Assembly: GCA_934726455.1 (NCBI GenBank)
Contig: CAKVDS010000009.1
Span: forward strand, 1-59,056
DNA: 59,056 nucleotides
Source of the DNA: an uncultured Bacteroidales bacterium
Lineage (GTDB): Bacteria; Bacteroidota; Bacteroidia; Bacteroidales; UBA932
Reading direction: 5' to 3'
In this document: positions 26,600 through 34,292 of the stretch, one piece after another
How positions within the stretch are numbered: the first letter of the stretch is position 1
Layout: each line of letters begins with the position of its first letter
Program-made: the position numbers and the translations under genes
Notes under the pieces: model-generated
Database searches by the model: none
Seen by the model: only the letters and a program-made list of their open reading frames with translations
Told to the model about the DNA's origin: nothing

Positions 26600-26639
26600 G
26601 CGCCCGCGATTCTCTTGCGAGTGCGCGGGCGCAAAGATA
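26600..26639 (-). promoter_or_regulatory. mmd operon -7 box and GC-rich palindrome
   Basis: Exact -7 box TATCTTTG on the minus strand (26632-26639). It abuts a perfect 9-bp inverted repeat GCGCCCGCG / CGCGGGCGC (26600-26608 and 26624-26632) with an inner CTC/GAG pairing. The repeat covers the expected start site, so it may be an operator or a 5' hairpin of the mRNA. A clear -33 element is not visible. Confidence 0.6.
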
Positions 26640-26676
26640 CTTATTATTTTTTAAACCGCGACAGGGCGCGATGAAG

Positions 26677-28176
26677 TTATTGCTGCTGGTGGGCCGGCCT
26701 GAGGAGGTCAAGCACGGTCTTCACGGGGTTGAAGGTCTCAAGCGGAACTTCCACGAAGAGTGTGTTCCAGTCGGACATGGAGCCGTTCCACAGGCCCGGC
26801 AGTTCCAGGGCCTTGAGTTCGCGTCCGTGCCAGCTCTTGCGGCTTATGAGCCCTGTCTCTTCGTCCACGTGGCGTGTGAGGTCGAAATGCCTGCCCTCGT
26901 GGTCTTCAATGCAGCAGACTATGTCCACTGGGTTGAAGTGTGTCGAGCCTTTGAGGAGTTCGGCGGAGCGCGGGTCGTCCGGGTTTATCTGGGCGGCTTC
27001 GAGGATCTGCAGCGAGGTGGCTCCGTCGCTGTCGCGGATGATGAAAGGTCCGCCGCCGGGCTCTCCCTGGTTGCGCACCATGCCGCATACCCGGATCGGG
27101 CGGTTGAGCTTGGCCCTGAGTGCCTGCGCCCTGTCGCGGCAGTCTTTGGCTTCGGGCATCTCTATGCACAAGGTCTTGCGGAGGAAGTCCTCTATCTCGT
27201 TGCACAGTTCCTGGCATTCGGGTGTGGCATACGGGTCATCGAGGTTGATGTTGTATCCCGGGATGTAGGCGAGGTCGGACATCTCCTTGCGCATCTGCGT
27301 CATCTGGTCGAGGGCGAAGATGTATCCGCGGATGGCGTCCCTCAGCTGAAGTGCCCTGCCCATGAGGACTTTTTTCCAATGATATGTGACGGGCTGCATC
27401 CTCTCCACACAGACGTTGTCTATGTTCTTGATGGACACAAGCTCGGCCTTGAGCTCGTTGAGGTTGTGTATCAGGGCCCCGTGTCCTGCCGGGCGGGTGA
27501 GTATGGTGCCGTCCTCCTTGAGGAAGGGGCGGTTGTCCATATCCACGGCTATGGTGTCTGTGGCCTTGTCCTGGAAAGTGAAAGAGATGTTGTACTTTAC
27601 TCCGTAGCGTTTCTCGTATGCGGGGAGGATTTCATCAAGGACCTCGCGGAATAGGGACTCGTGCTCCGGGGTGATCGTCACCGTCATGTTGACGCTGCCG
27701 TCAGGATTGCGCATATATGCCTGGCCTTCCACGAGATGCTCGGCGAGCGCGGTGCGGACTTCGTCGGGGTAGCGGTGGAATTTCAGCACTCCCTTGGGTT
27801 TGCTGCCGTAGTCCAGCCCCTCGGCTGTGAGGAGCTTGTGCGCTGTCTTGACAGGGTCAAACGGGGCGGTCCCGAAGATGGCGGGGTCGTAGAATGCGAA
27901 TTTTTCGAGATTGTCGCTCAAGCGGCGCACCGCTTCGTTGGGCTCGTCCATCCCGGCGAAGATGTCCTTGAACATGCGTGATGCCGCTCCGGATGCGGGC
28001 ACGAACTTGCACCTGCCGTCAGTCTGCGCGCTGTCTGCATAGTCTGCCGCTTCCCGGGCGGCCTTTTCATCGAGCACCTCGATTCCTTTGGACGGGGTTG
28101 CCGGCGAGATGATGTCGAGCCATGGGAAACCCTTGCGGAAACGCTCTGTCTGAGCATCGATTCTGGTCTTGTCCAT
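26677..28176 (-). CDS. DUF4301 family protein
   Basis: A 499-residue soluble protein that I recognise as DUF4301, widespread in Bacteroidota and without a known function. Residues about 55-70 contain FVPASGAASRMFKD, which looks like the glycine-rich nucleotide loop of sugar nucleotidyltransferases, and VDMDNRPFLKEDGT and RPAGHGALIHNLNEL are other strongly patterned stretches. These suggest a nucleotidyltransferase-like fold but do not prove it. It is 11 nt after pdxB and is the last gene of the recF operon; the mmd promoter lies in the space after its stop. Confidence 0.75.
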   Translation of the reverse strand: MDKTRIDAQTERFRKGFPWLDIISPATPSKGIEVLDEKAAREAADYADSAQTDGRCKFVPASGAASRMFKDIFAGMDEPNEAVRRLSDNLEKFAFYDPAIFGTAPFDPVKTAHKLLTAEGLDYGSKPKGVLKFHRYPDEVRTALAEHLVEGQAYMRNPDGSVNMTVTITPEHESLFREVLDEILPAYEKRYGVKYNISFTFQDKATDTIAVDMDNRPFLKEDGTILTRPAGHGALIHNLNELKAELVSIKNIDNVCVERMQPVTYHWKKVLMGRALQLRDAIRGYIFALDQMTQMRKEMSDLAYIPGYNINLDDPYATPECQELCNEIEDFLRKTLCIEMPEAKDCRDRAQALRAKLNRPIRVCGMVRNQGEPGGGPFIIRDSDGATSLQILEAAQINPDDPRSAELLKGSTHFNPVDIVCCIEDHEGRHFDLTRHVDEETGLISRKSWHGRELKALELPGLWNGSMSDWNTLFVEVPLETFNPVKTVLDLLRPAHQQQ

Positions 28177-28187
28177 AATGTTATTGA

Positions 28188-29219
28188 TTAGAGGTAAAAT
28201 TCACGTCTGTAGCTGTAGTTCGTCCTCAGTTCCACGAACTTTGTCGGGTTCATGCGGAACATGAAGTCATCTGTAAAAATAGGGTAGTTGTATTGGATCA
28301 TCGCGGCGATCTGCCCCTGTGACTTGTCAAGGATATTGAGTTTGACGGCCTGATATTCCATGATGTCTGTCTGCGGGAAGAACTCGTAGAGGTCGCTTAT
28401 CCCGAGGAACCTGGCTGTGGAGCGGACGGCCATGGATGTCCCTATCTGCTTGCCTTGCAAGGAGTAACCTGCTATATGCGGGGTGGCTATGTCAACGCAG
28501 CCCATGAGGTGCGTGTTGATCCAGGGTTCGTGGCTCCATGAGTCGATGGCTACCGGGCCGAGGCGCGGGATGGCTGCTATGAGCGCCTCCTCGTCCACGA
28601 TGTCGCCCTGTGCGGTGTTGATGAAGAACGCTCCCGGTTTCATCTTGGCGAAAAACTCCGCGCTGGCCATCCCTTTTGTCTGCTCGTTGAGCGGGACGTG
28701 CATGGTCACCACATCGGAGTTCTCCAGAAGATAATCCAGCGGGCAGAACTGGGTGTACCATTCGACCTCCGCTTTCTGGGGATCGTGCCGCAGAATCTTG
28801 AATCCAAGTGCCCTGCCCATGGATTCGACCCTCTGTCCTATGCTGCCGAGACCTATTATGCCGATGGTCGCCCCACCGAGGTTGATGCTCTTTCTGGCCG
28901 CGGCTCCGTACAGGGCGGAGAATACATAATCCGCCACGGCCCCGGCATTGCATCCGCTGGCGTTCTTGAAGAAGATGCCGTTGCGCCGGCAATATTCCAC
29001 ATCTATGTTGTCAGTCCCTACAGTGGTGGTGGCTATGATCTTGACCGCCGTGTCCTTGAGGAGGTTTTCATCGCATCTGGTCCTTGTCCGGATGATCAGG
29101 GCGTCGGCATCGATGATGTCTGCGTGGCCGATCAGCGGGCCGTCCATATAATGGACTTCGGCGTAAGGCTCGAATACGCCCTCGATGAAAGGGATCTTGT
29201 TGTCTATGACGATTTTCAT
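28188..29219 (-). CDS. pdxB: 4-phosphoerythronate dehydrogenase-like protein
   Basis: NAD-dependent D-2-hydroxyacid dehydrogenase of 343 residues, closest in style to PdxB, which oxidises 4-phosphoerythronate in pyridoxal phosphate synthesis. Rossmann motif GLGSIG at 123-128; TTVGTDNIDVEYCRRNGIFF in the N-terminal domain; catalytic Glu231 (SHEP) and His248 (TPHIAGYS) are present. The catalytic arginine expected in N-x-x-R-G is Gln204 here (NTAQGD). The C-terminal dimerisation part ends RREFYL. The start at 29219 overlaps the DUF721 stop (TGATG). Function as PdxB is likely, but the missing arginine leaves room for another substrate. Confidence 0.75.
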   Translation of the reverse strand: MKIVIDNKIPFIEGVFEPYAEVHYMDGPLIGHADIIDADALIIRTRTRCDENLLKDTAVKIIATTTVGTDNIDVEYCRRNGIFFKNASGCNAGAVADYVFSALYGAAARKSINLGGATIGIIGLGSIGQRVESMGRALGFKILRHDPQKAEVEWYTQFCPLDYLLENSDVVTMHVPLNEQTKGMASAEFFAKMKPGAFFINTAQGDIVDEEALIAAIPRLGPVAIDSWSHEPWINTHLMGCVDIATPHIAGYSLQGKQIGTSMAVRSTARFLGISDLYEFFPQTDIMEYQAVKLNILDKSQGQIAAMIQYNYPIFTDDFMFRMNPTKFVELRTNYSYRREFYL

Positions 29220-29572
29220 CACTTGATTATCAAATCTTTGACATATCTGCATCCTGACGGGCCGCAGAAAAGTTCGTTGGATGAGACTATGGCGTTCATC
29301 TTGTCTGTCAGGGCGGACTTCTGGAAGAGCAGCTGGCTGCGGACCACGGATGAGCTGACTGTCACGTAGAGTTTCCCGTCGCGGAAGAACTTCTTGACAG
29401 TGTACTGTGCCGCGCCCGAGGCGTCGTCCCAAGCTGAAAAGACGAGGTGCGTGTTGAAAGCCGTGTTGAGGGAGTTGCTCTTCAAGTACTGCTTTATCAG
29501 CTCTGCGATGGCTGTCGGCTTCTGGCGCCGCAGCCTGTAGTCGGATTTGGAGGTTGTTCCGGATTTATTCAT
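29219..29572 (-). CDS. DUF721 (DciA-like) protein
   Basis: Small basic protein of 117 residues of the DUF721 family. Its members include DciA, which helps load the replicative helicase; the N-terminal extension is basic (RLRRQKPTAIAELIKQYL) and the core has VFSAWDDASG, YVTVSSSVVRSQLLFQKSAL and the ending VKDLIIK. Placement right after recF, with an 8-nt overlap, is a common arrangement in this phylum and fits a role in DNA replication or repair. Start chosen at 29572; the frame upstream of it lies inside recF. Confidence 0.8.
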   Translation of the reverse strand: MNKSGTTSKSDYRLRRQKPTAIAELIKQYLKSNSLNTAFNTHLVFSAWDDASGAAQYTVKKFFRDGKLYVTVSSSVVRSQLLFQKSALTDKMNAIVSSNELFCGPSGCRYVKDLIIK

Positions 29573-30668
29573 CGGTCCTGGTGAAGACGCCTCCTTCCGT
29601 CTTGATGTATGCCCTGTCGGAGGTGACTGCATCGACTATACCGCGTGTCCTGATCTTGTCGGAGTCCGTGATGAAAATCTGGCCGAAGTCCTTGTCCGAC
29701 ACCATCCCGAGAAGGTTGCCTATGCGTCCGGGGTCGAGTTTGTCGAAAAGGTCGTCGAGCAGCATCATAGGCTCCGTGCGGCACGTCAGCCGCATCAGCT
29801 CGTATTGGGCGAATTTCAGTGCGACGATAAATGATTTCTGCTGCCCCTGGGAGCCGCAGCGGCGGATGGGGTGCGAGTCCATGGTGAATACGAAATCATC
29901 TCTCTGTATGCCCGCTGATGTGAAATGGAGGATCTTGTCGCGTTCGCGGCGCGCTTTGAGGAGCTCCAGCAGCGGGCCGTCTTCGAGGTCTGAGCGGTAT
30001 TCTATGGACACGTCTTCACGTCCTCCCGAGATTTCCCCGTAATACTTCCTGACGACGGGCACGAGATCGTGACAGAACTTTTCCCTGCGGGCGGACAGGG
30101 GTGACGCGAGGACTGACAGTCTCTCATCGAATGTATCCAGCAGGTCCGCATCTGCAATCCCGTCTTTGAGCAGGCGGTTGCGCTGGAGAAGCAGGCGGTT
30201 GTATTGCTGCAGGCCTGAGAGATACTCCCTGTCCATCTGGGAAAGGACGGAGTTGACGAATCTGCGGCGCTCATCCCCCGACTCGCTGACAAGCGAGATG
30301 TCGGAAGGCGACACCATCACGATCGGCAGTACCCCGATATGCTCCGAGATGCGGCTGTAGGGCTTGTCATCCCTGCGCATCTTCTTCTCTCCGCCATCCC
30401 CGACCTGGATGCTGAAGCGTGACCTGAGTCCGTCCTGCATGGTGTATGTCCCCGAGATGGCGAACGAAGAGCAGCCGTGCCGGAAGTTGAACCTGTCCGA
30501 GGAGGCGAATGCGCTCTTGGTCATGGACAGGTACCAGATAGCATCAAGGAGATTGGTCTTGCCTTCGCCGTTGCCACCGCTGATGCAGTTGACGTTCGGC
30601 GAAAACTCGATTTCCTGCAGGCGTATATTGCGGAAATCCTGTATGACTATCTTGTCCAGAGTCGGCAT
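29565..30668 (-). CDS. recF: DNA replication and repair protein RecF
   Basis: SMC-like ATPase of 367 residues that helps load RecA at gaps together with RecO and RecR. Walker A GGNGEGKTN (31-39), the IQDFRNI opening, the signature segment GSQGQQKSFIVALKFAQ and Walker B MMLLDDLFDKLD are all visible. First gene of a four-gene operon (recF, DUF721, pdxB, DUF4301). The ATG is 7 nt from the -7 box, so the mRNA is probably leaderless. No dnaA, dnaN or gyrB sits beside it, unlike in many other phyla. Confidence 0.95.
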   Translation of the reverse strand: MPTLDKIVIQDFRNIRLQEIEFSPNVNCISGGNGEGKTNLLDAIWYLSMTKSAFASSDRFNFRHGCSSFAISGTYTMQDGLRSRFSIQVGDGGEKKMRRDDKPYSRISEHIGVLPIVMVSPSDISLVSESGDERRRFVNSVLSQMDREYLSGLQQYNRLLLQRNRLLKDGIADADLLDTFDERLSVLASPLSARREKFCHDLVPVVRKYYGEISGGREDVSIEYRSDLEDGPLLELLKARRERDKILHFTSAGIQRDDFVFTMDSHPIRRCGSQGQQKSFIVALKFAQYELMRLTCRTEPMMLLDDLFDKLDPGRIGNLLGMVSDKDFGQIFITDSDKIRTRGIVDAVTSDRAYIKTEGGVFTRTDE

Positions 30669-30675
30669 ATATCCG

Positions 30676-30683
30676 CAAAGTTA
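30676..30683 (-). promoter_or_regulatory. -7 box of the recF operon
   Basis: Minus-strand TAACTTTG matches TAnnTTTG exactly and ends 7 nt before the recF ATG, so transcription should begin at or next to the start codon. No convincing -33 element was found. Confidence 0.6.
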
Positions 30684-30691
30684 GTGATTTA

Positions 30692-30723
30692 TTTGTTTCC
30701 ATTCAGGATTTTTCATAACTTCG
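30692..30723 (+). promoter_or_regulatory. Promoter of the TPR-yebC unit
   Basis: TTTG (30692-30695), spacer of 20, TAACTTCG (30716-30723; one mismatch to TAnnTTTG). Divergent from the recF promoter within 50 bp. Predicted leader of about 35 nt, AT-rich. Confidence 0.65.
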
Positions 30724-30765
30724 CGGGCTGAAAAGTCAAAACTTGATAATAGAACTAATTTAAAT

Positions 30766-31443
30766 ATGGCCAACACAAATCTTAAGGACAAGGACGCGGC
30801 GCTTGAGCAGAATCTTGAGAAGACCGTTTCTTCCACAGAGCAGTTTTATAATGATCACAAGAAGGTGATTTGGGGCGTTGTGATTGCGGTAGCGGTCGTT
30901 TTCATCGGTGCCATCGCATGGAACAAGTTCGTCTATCAGCGCCAGTGCGCCGAGGCTATGGAGCAGGCGTTCCCGGCCGAGACAAGTTTCCGCAACGGCG
31001 AGTATGAGGTGGCCCTCAACGGGGACGGCAACAATCTGGGATTCGCCGACATCATCAAAAACTACGGCTCCAAGGCGGGCAAGGCGATGCCTTTCTATGC
31101 CGGTGTGTGCGAGCTTCAGCTCGGCAATTTCGACTCTGCCCTGTCTTATCTCAAGAAATACAAGGGCAAGGAGCCTATCCTTGCAGCCCGTGCCAAGGCT
31201 TGTGAGGGTGATGCTTATGTTGGGCTTGGCAAGTATGCTGAGGCTGTGTCGGCTTACAAGGCGGCAGTCGCCAAGGCGGACAATCTCTTCGCCGCTTCGT
31301 ATCTTGTGAAGGAAGGTCTTGCTCTTGAGGCTCTTGGTGACAAGGCCGGGGCTCTCGCCTGCTACAACACGGTGCGCGACAACTATCCACAGTCACCTGA
31401 GGGGTACGAGATCAACAAGTATATCGCCAGAGTATCCGAATAA
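30766..31443 (+). CDS. Membrane-anchored TPR protein (YfgM-like)
   Basis: A 225-residue protein with a charged N-terminus, one transmembrane helix (about 33-53: VIWGVVIAVAVVFIGAIAW) and a C-terminal domain with at least three tetratricopeptide-like repeats (AMPFYAGVCELQLGNFDSALSYLKKY, AARAKACEGDAYVGLGKYAEAVSAYKAA, LVKEGLALEALGDKAGALACYNTV). The layout fits YfgM-type proteins that assist secretion and envelope folding; the exact role is unknown. Followed 6 nt later by the yebC gene. Confidence 0.82.
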   Translation: MANTNLKDKDAALEQNLEKTVSSTEQFYNDHKKVIWGVVIAVAVVFIGAIAWNKFVYQRQCAEAMEQAFPAETSFRNGEYEVALNGDGNNLGFADIIKNYGSKAGKAMPFYAGVCELQLGNFDSALSYLKKYKGKEPILAARAKACEGDAYVGLGKYAEAVSAYKAAVAKADNLFAASYLVKEGLALEALGDKAGALACYNTVRDNYPQSPEGYEINKYIARVSE

Positions 31444-31449
31444 CAAAAT

Positions 31450-32202
31450 ATGGGAAGAGCGTTTGAATTCCGCAAGGAGAGAAAGATGAAGAGGTGGGGC
31501 CACATGGCCCGCACTTTCACAAAACTGGGCAAGGAAATCACTATTGCAGTGAAGCAGGGCGGTCCGGATGTCACCGGCAACCCGCGTCTGCGTGCCCTCA
31601 TGGCAGAAGCCCGCAGCGAGCAGATGCCGAAGGAGAATATCGAGCGTGCGATCAAGAAGGCGACCGAGAGCAAGCAGGGGGATTTCAAGGAGATCGTATA
31701 TGAAGGCTACGGGCCTTTCGGTATAGCTTATCTTGTTGAGGCCGCTACCGACAACAATACCCGTACTGTAGCCAATGTCCGCAGTTACTTCACAAAATGC
31801 GGCGGCTCGTTGGGAACTTCAGGCTCCGTAAGTTTCATGTTTGACCACAAGTGCGTCTTCCGCATCAAGGAGAAAGAGGGGATGGATCTGGAGGAGCTTG
31901 AACTTGAGATGATCGACTACGGCGTGGACGAGCTCTATGAGCAGGAGGAGGAAGACAAGGACGGCAACATCACGAAGGAGGTTGTCATCTATGGGGACTA
32001 CTCCGCTTACGGGCAGATCCAGAAATATATCGAGGACAACGGCTATGAGTTGATCTCAGGAGGGTTCGAGCAGATTCCTAATGTCGAGCTCAAGGATGTC
32101 ACTCCGGAACAGCGCGTGACTCTCGACAAGCTTACCGGGCTTCTTGAGGATGACGAGGACGTCACCAACGTCTACACGACCCTCAAACCGGCAGAAGAAT
32201 AA
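31450..32202 (+). CDS. yebC: YebC/PmpR (TACO1) family protein
   Basis: A 250-residue conserved cytosolic protein. The family opening is changed slightly to MGRAFEFRKERKMKRWGHMARTF; then GGPDVTGNPRLRALMAEAR (about 38-56), MPKENIERAIKKA, YEGYGPFGIAYLVEAATDN and VRSYFTKCGGSLGTSGSVSFMFD are all strongly conserved in the family. Members have been described as transcription regulators and, more recently, as translation factors that relieve ribosome stalling on proline stretches; the sequence does not choose. Ends just before a strong terminator. Confidence 0.92.
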   Translation: MGRAFEFRKERKMKRWGHMARTFTKLGKEITIAVKQGGPDVTGNPRLRALMAEARSEQMPKENIERAIKKATESKQGDFKEIVYEGYGPFGIAYLVEAATDNNTRTVANVRSYFTKCGGSLGTSGSVSFMFDHKCVFRIKEKEGMDLEELELEMIDYGVDELYEQEEEDKDGNITKEVVIYGDYSAYGQIQKYIEDNGYELISGGFEQIPNVELKDVTPEQRVTLDKLTGLLEDDEDVTNVYTTLKPAEE

Positions 32203-32233
32203 ATAATTGCTTTTTACATAAGAATTTGATTTC

Positions 32234-32266
32234 AATCAGCCGCAGTGATGCGGCTGATTTTTTTTG
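32234..32266 (+). terminator. Intrinsic terminator after yebC
   Basis: Perfect 11-bp stem AATCAGCCGCA / TGCGGCTGATT with loop GTGA, followed by a run of T (to 32265). The T run carries the -33 TTTG (32263-32266) of the next promoter. Confidence 0.93.
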
Positions 32267-32293
32267 TTTGTTCGGAATTTTGTACTATATTTG
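32263..32293 (+). promoter_or_regulatory. Promoter of the ABC-GntR operon
   Basis: TTTG (32263-32266), spacer of 19, TATATTTG (32286-32293), an exact match to the Bacteroidota consensus. Start of transcription should fall near 32300, inside the palindrome that follows. Confidence 0.8.
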
Positions 32294-32295
32294 CA

Positions 32296-32317
32296 GTGTA
32301 CTATTAAGGTAATACAC
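32296..32317 (+). promoter_or_regulatory. Candidate GntR (YtrA-type) operator
   Basis: Imperfect palindrome GTGTACTATTA - AGG - TAATACAC directly after the -7 box and over the expected start of transcription. The outer GTGTA/TACAC halves resemble sites bound by YtrA-subfamily GntR repressors, and such a regulator is the third gene of this operon, so autorepression is likely. Confidence 0.6.
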
Positions 32318-32324
32318 ACGACAA

Positions 32325-33155
32325 ATGATAAAAACACAGAATCTGGCATTCAGCTACGGCAAGAAGGAGGTCCTCAGGAATATCTCCCTGAATCTTGAGC
32401 CAGGCAAGATCTATGGACTCCTTGGAGAGAATGGAGTGGGCAAGACCACTCTGCTTACACTGCTCTGCGGCTTGAAGAAGCCTTCGGCGGGAATAATAGA
32501 ATCTGACGGACGTGATCCTTACAGGCGCGAGCCCTCTCTGCTCTCGGATCAGTATTTTCTTCCGGACGAAACGGTCCCTTCTTCAGACAAGGCTATGGTC
32601 TGGGCGAAATCAAGGGGCTGTTTCTGGCCTAAGTTCAGCCTTGACCGCTTTGAGCAGATCATGGAGGTCTTCGAGGTGGACAAGGAGCAGAAAATGAATA
32701 CAATGTCCGCCGGCCAGCTCAAGAAGACCCACATCTCTTTTGCTCTCGCGTGCTCCGTGAAGTATCTCCTTATGGATGAGCCGACAAACGGGCTTGATAT
32801 CCCTTCCAAGGCCCAGTTCCGCTCCGCAATACTCAAGTACACTCCGGAAGATTCTACGATCGTGATATCCACGCATCAGGTGCGCGACCTTGAGAATGTG
32901 ATAGATCCGATCATAATATTGGACCGTCAGGATGTCCTTCTGAACGCCTCTTTGGAGAAGATTTCAAGCAAACTGTTCTTTGATTACGGCACTGAGCTCC
33001 ATCCGGAGAGCCTCTATTCGGAGCAGCTTCCGGGCGGATTCATTCAAGTCTATCCCAACCTTACGGGTGCTGAGAGCAAAGTCAACATCGAGGCGCTCTT
33101 CAATGCGGTGCACAAAAACAAAGAACTCTTAAAATCGCTTTTTGAAAATGAATAA
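32325..33155 (+). CDS. ABC transporter ATP-binding protein
   Basis: A 276-residue ABC ATPase. Walker A GENGVGKTT (34-42), signature NTMSAGQLKK in place of LSGGQ, Walker B YLLMDEPTNGLD and the switch histidine in VISTHQ are visible. The C-terminal 60 residues are a family-specific tail. With the downstream membrane protein and GntR regulator it forms a YtrA-type operon; related systems respond to envelope-active antibiotics or peptides. Substrate unknown. Stop codon overlaps the next start region by 8 nt. Confidence 0.9.
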   Translation: MIKTQNLAFSYGKKEVLRNISLNLEPGKIYGLLGENGVGKTTLLTLLCGLKKPSAGIIESDGRDPYRREPSLLSDQYFLPDETVPSSDKAMVWAKSRGCFWPKFSLDRFEQIMEVFEVDKEQKMNTMSAGQLKKTHISFALACSVKYLLMDEPTNGLDIPSKAQFRSAILKYTPEDSTIVISTHQVRDLENVIDPIIILDRQDVLLNASLEKISSKLFFDYGTELHPESLYSEQLPGGFIQVYPNLTGAESKVNIEALFNAVHKNKELLKSLFENE

Positions 33156-33951
33156 CATATTTGATTTCAGCCGGTTCGGGAAATATTTCGTTTATGACAT
33201 GCGCAATGCCAAGAACATGTTCGGCTGGTCCATGCTCATCTTGGCCCTGCTTCCGGCGATAGTATTTGTGATTTCCGAACTTTTCTGTCTGACGATTAAC
33301 GGCCATATTGCAGAAATGCCTGACGCCATACGTTATGTGGCTGTATATATAGGCTTTCTTGTGACCGTGCTTGTGGCCCCGGCCAAGATTTGGGGTAAGA
33401 TTACAGACAGGCGCTATGGCTCCGACTGGCTTATGCTTCCCGCATCCGGTTTCGAGAAATGGCTCTCCATGATGTTGATTTGTGTCCTTGTGCTCCCTCT
33501 GTGTATTTCAGTTGTGATTCTTGCTGGAGATGCTGTCTGCACGCTTGTATTCGGTAATGCCTATGCCGGGAACACGATGCTCTCTGAAATCCGCGGTTTG
33601 AAGGATCTGGATCTTGCCAGCGGCGTAGAGTTCGACTTCTTCGGGATCGGCTATACTACATGGCTCAGCAACATTCTGATTTTCACGCTTGGAGCCTTAT
33701 GTTTCAAGAAGGCCAAGGCGGCCAAGACCATACTCGTCTGTTTCGCGGTCGCCACGGTATGCAGCCTGATATGCACGGCCATTCTGGGACAGGCGGCGTT
33801 TACATCTGACGATATTGAATGGATGTTCGGCACCCTTTCACCGGAACAAGTTGTATCGCGGATCAATCTGGCAGTCAATATCGTCTGTTTCACGATTGTG
33901 GCTGCGCTGGTCGCGGCATGTTATTTCAGAATAAAGACAATAAAGCATTAG
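33148..33951 (+). CDS. ABC transporter membrane subunit, putative
   Basis: A 267-residue protein with about six transmembrane segments (WSMLILALLPAIVFVI, YVAVYIGFLVTVLVA, MLICVLVLPLCISVVILA, WLSNILIFTLGALCF, TILVCFAVATVCSLICTAIL, INLAVNIVCFTIVAALVAACYF). No conserved domain motif is recognised, but position between the ATPase and the GntR gene makes it the probable permease. The ATG at 33148 is preferred; an in-frame TTG at 33142 adds two residues. Overlaps the ATPase gene by 8 nt. Confidence 0.78.
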   Translation: MNNIFDFSRFGKYFVYDMRNAKNMFGWSMLILALLPAIVFVISELFCLTINGHIAEMPDAIRYVAVYIGFLVTVLVAPAKIWGKITDRRYGSDWLMLPASGFEKWLSMMLICVLVLPLCISVVILAGDAVCTLVFGNAYAGNTMLSEIRGLKDLDLASGVEFDFFGIGYTTWLSNILIFTLGALCFKKAKAAKTILVCFAVATVCSLICTAILGQAAFTSDDIEWMFGTLSPEQVVSRINLAVNIVCFTIVAALVAACYFRIKTIKH

Positions 33952-33953
33952 AG

Positions 33954-34292
33954 ATGGAATTTGACAGCAACAGGCCGATTTATCTTCAGATAGCCGACAA
34001 TATCTGTGAGCGTGTTTTGTCCGGGGAACTGAAAGCTTCCGACCGTATTCCGTCCGTCCGGGAGTGGGGGGCGAAGATAGGGGTCAATCCCAACACTGTG
34101 GCCCGCTCCTATGAGGTTCTCTCATCCAGAGGGGTCATATTCAACCAGCGGGGGATCGGTTTCTTCATTGCGGGCGATGCGCTTGACGCGATCAAGCAGT
34201 CGGAGCGCCGGAAATTCATTGAGGAGGAACTTCCGGCTTTCAGAAACAGGGCGGAACTTCTCGGAATACAACTAAAAGATTATATAAAATGA
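33954..34292 (+). CDS. GntR-family regulator, YtrA subfamily
   Basis: A short 112-residue regulator: winged helix at about 8-75 (RPIYLQIADNICERVLSG, RIPSVREWGAKIGVNPNTVARSYEVL, GVIFNQRGIGFFI) followed by only about 35 helical residues instead of a ligand-binding domain, the mark of the YtrA subfamily. The ATG at 33954 is 2 nt after the permease stop; the reading frame upstream of it lies inside that gene. Probably represses its own operon through the palindrome at 32296-32317. Confidence 0.88.
   Translation: MEFDSNRPIYLQIADNICERVLSGELKASDRIPSVREWGAKIGVNPNTVARSYEVLSSRGVIFNQRGIGFFIAGDALDAIKQSERRKFIEEELPAFRNRAELLGIQLKDYIK

Noticed and set aside
26128..27654. Plus-strand open frame of 508 codons
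   Set aside because: Antisense to mmdA and DUF4301; crosses the mmd promoter and has no domain pattern.
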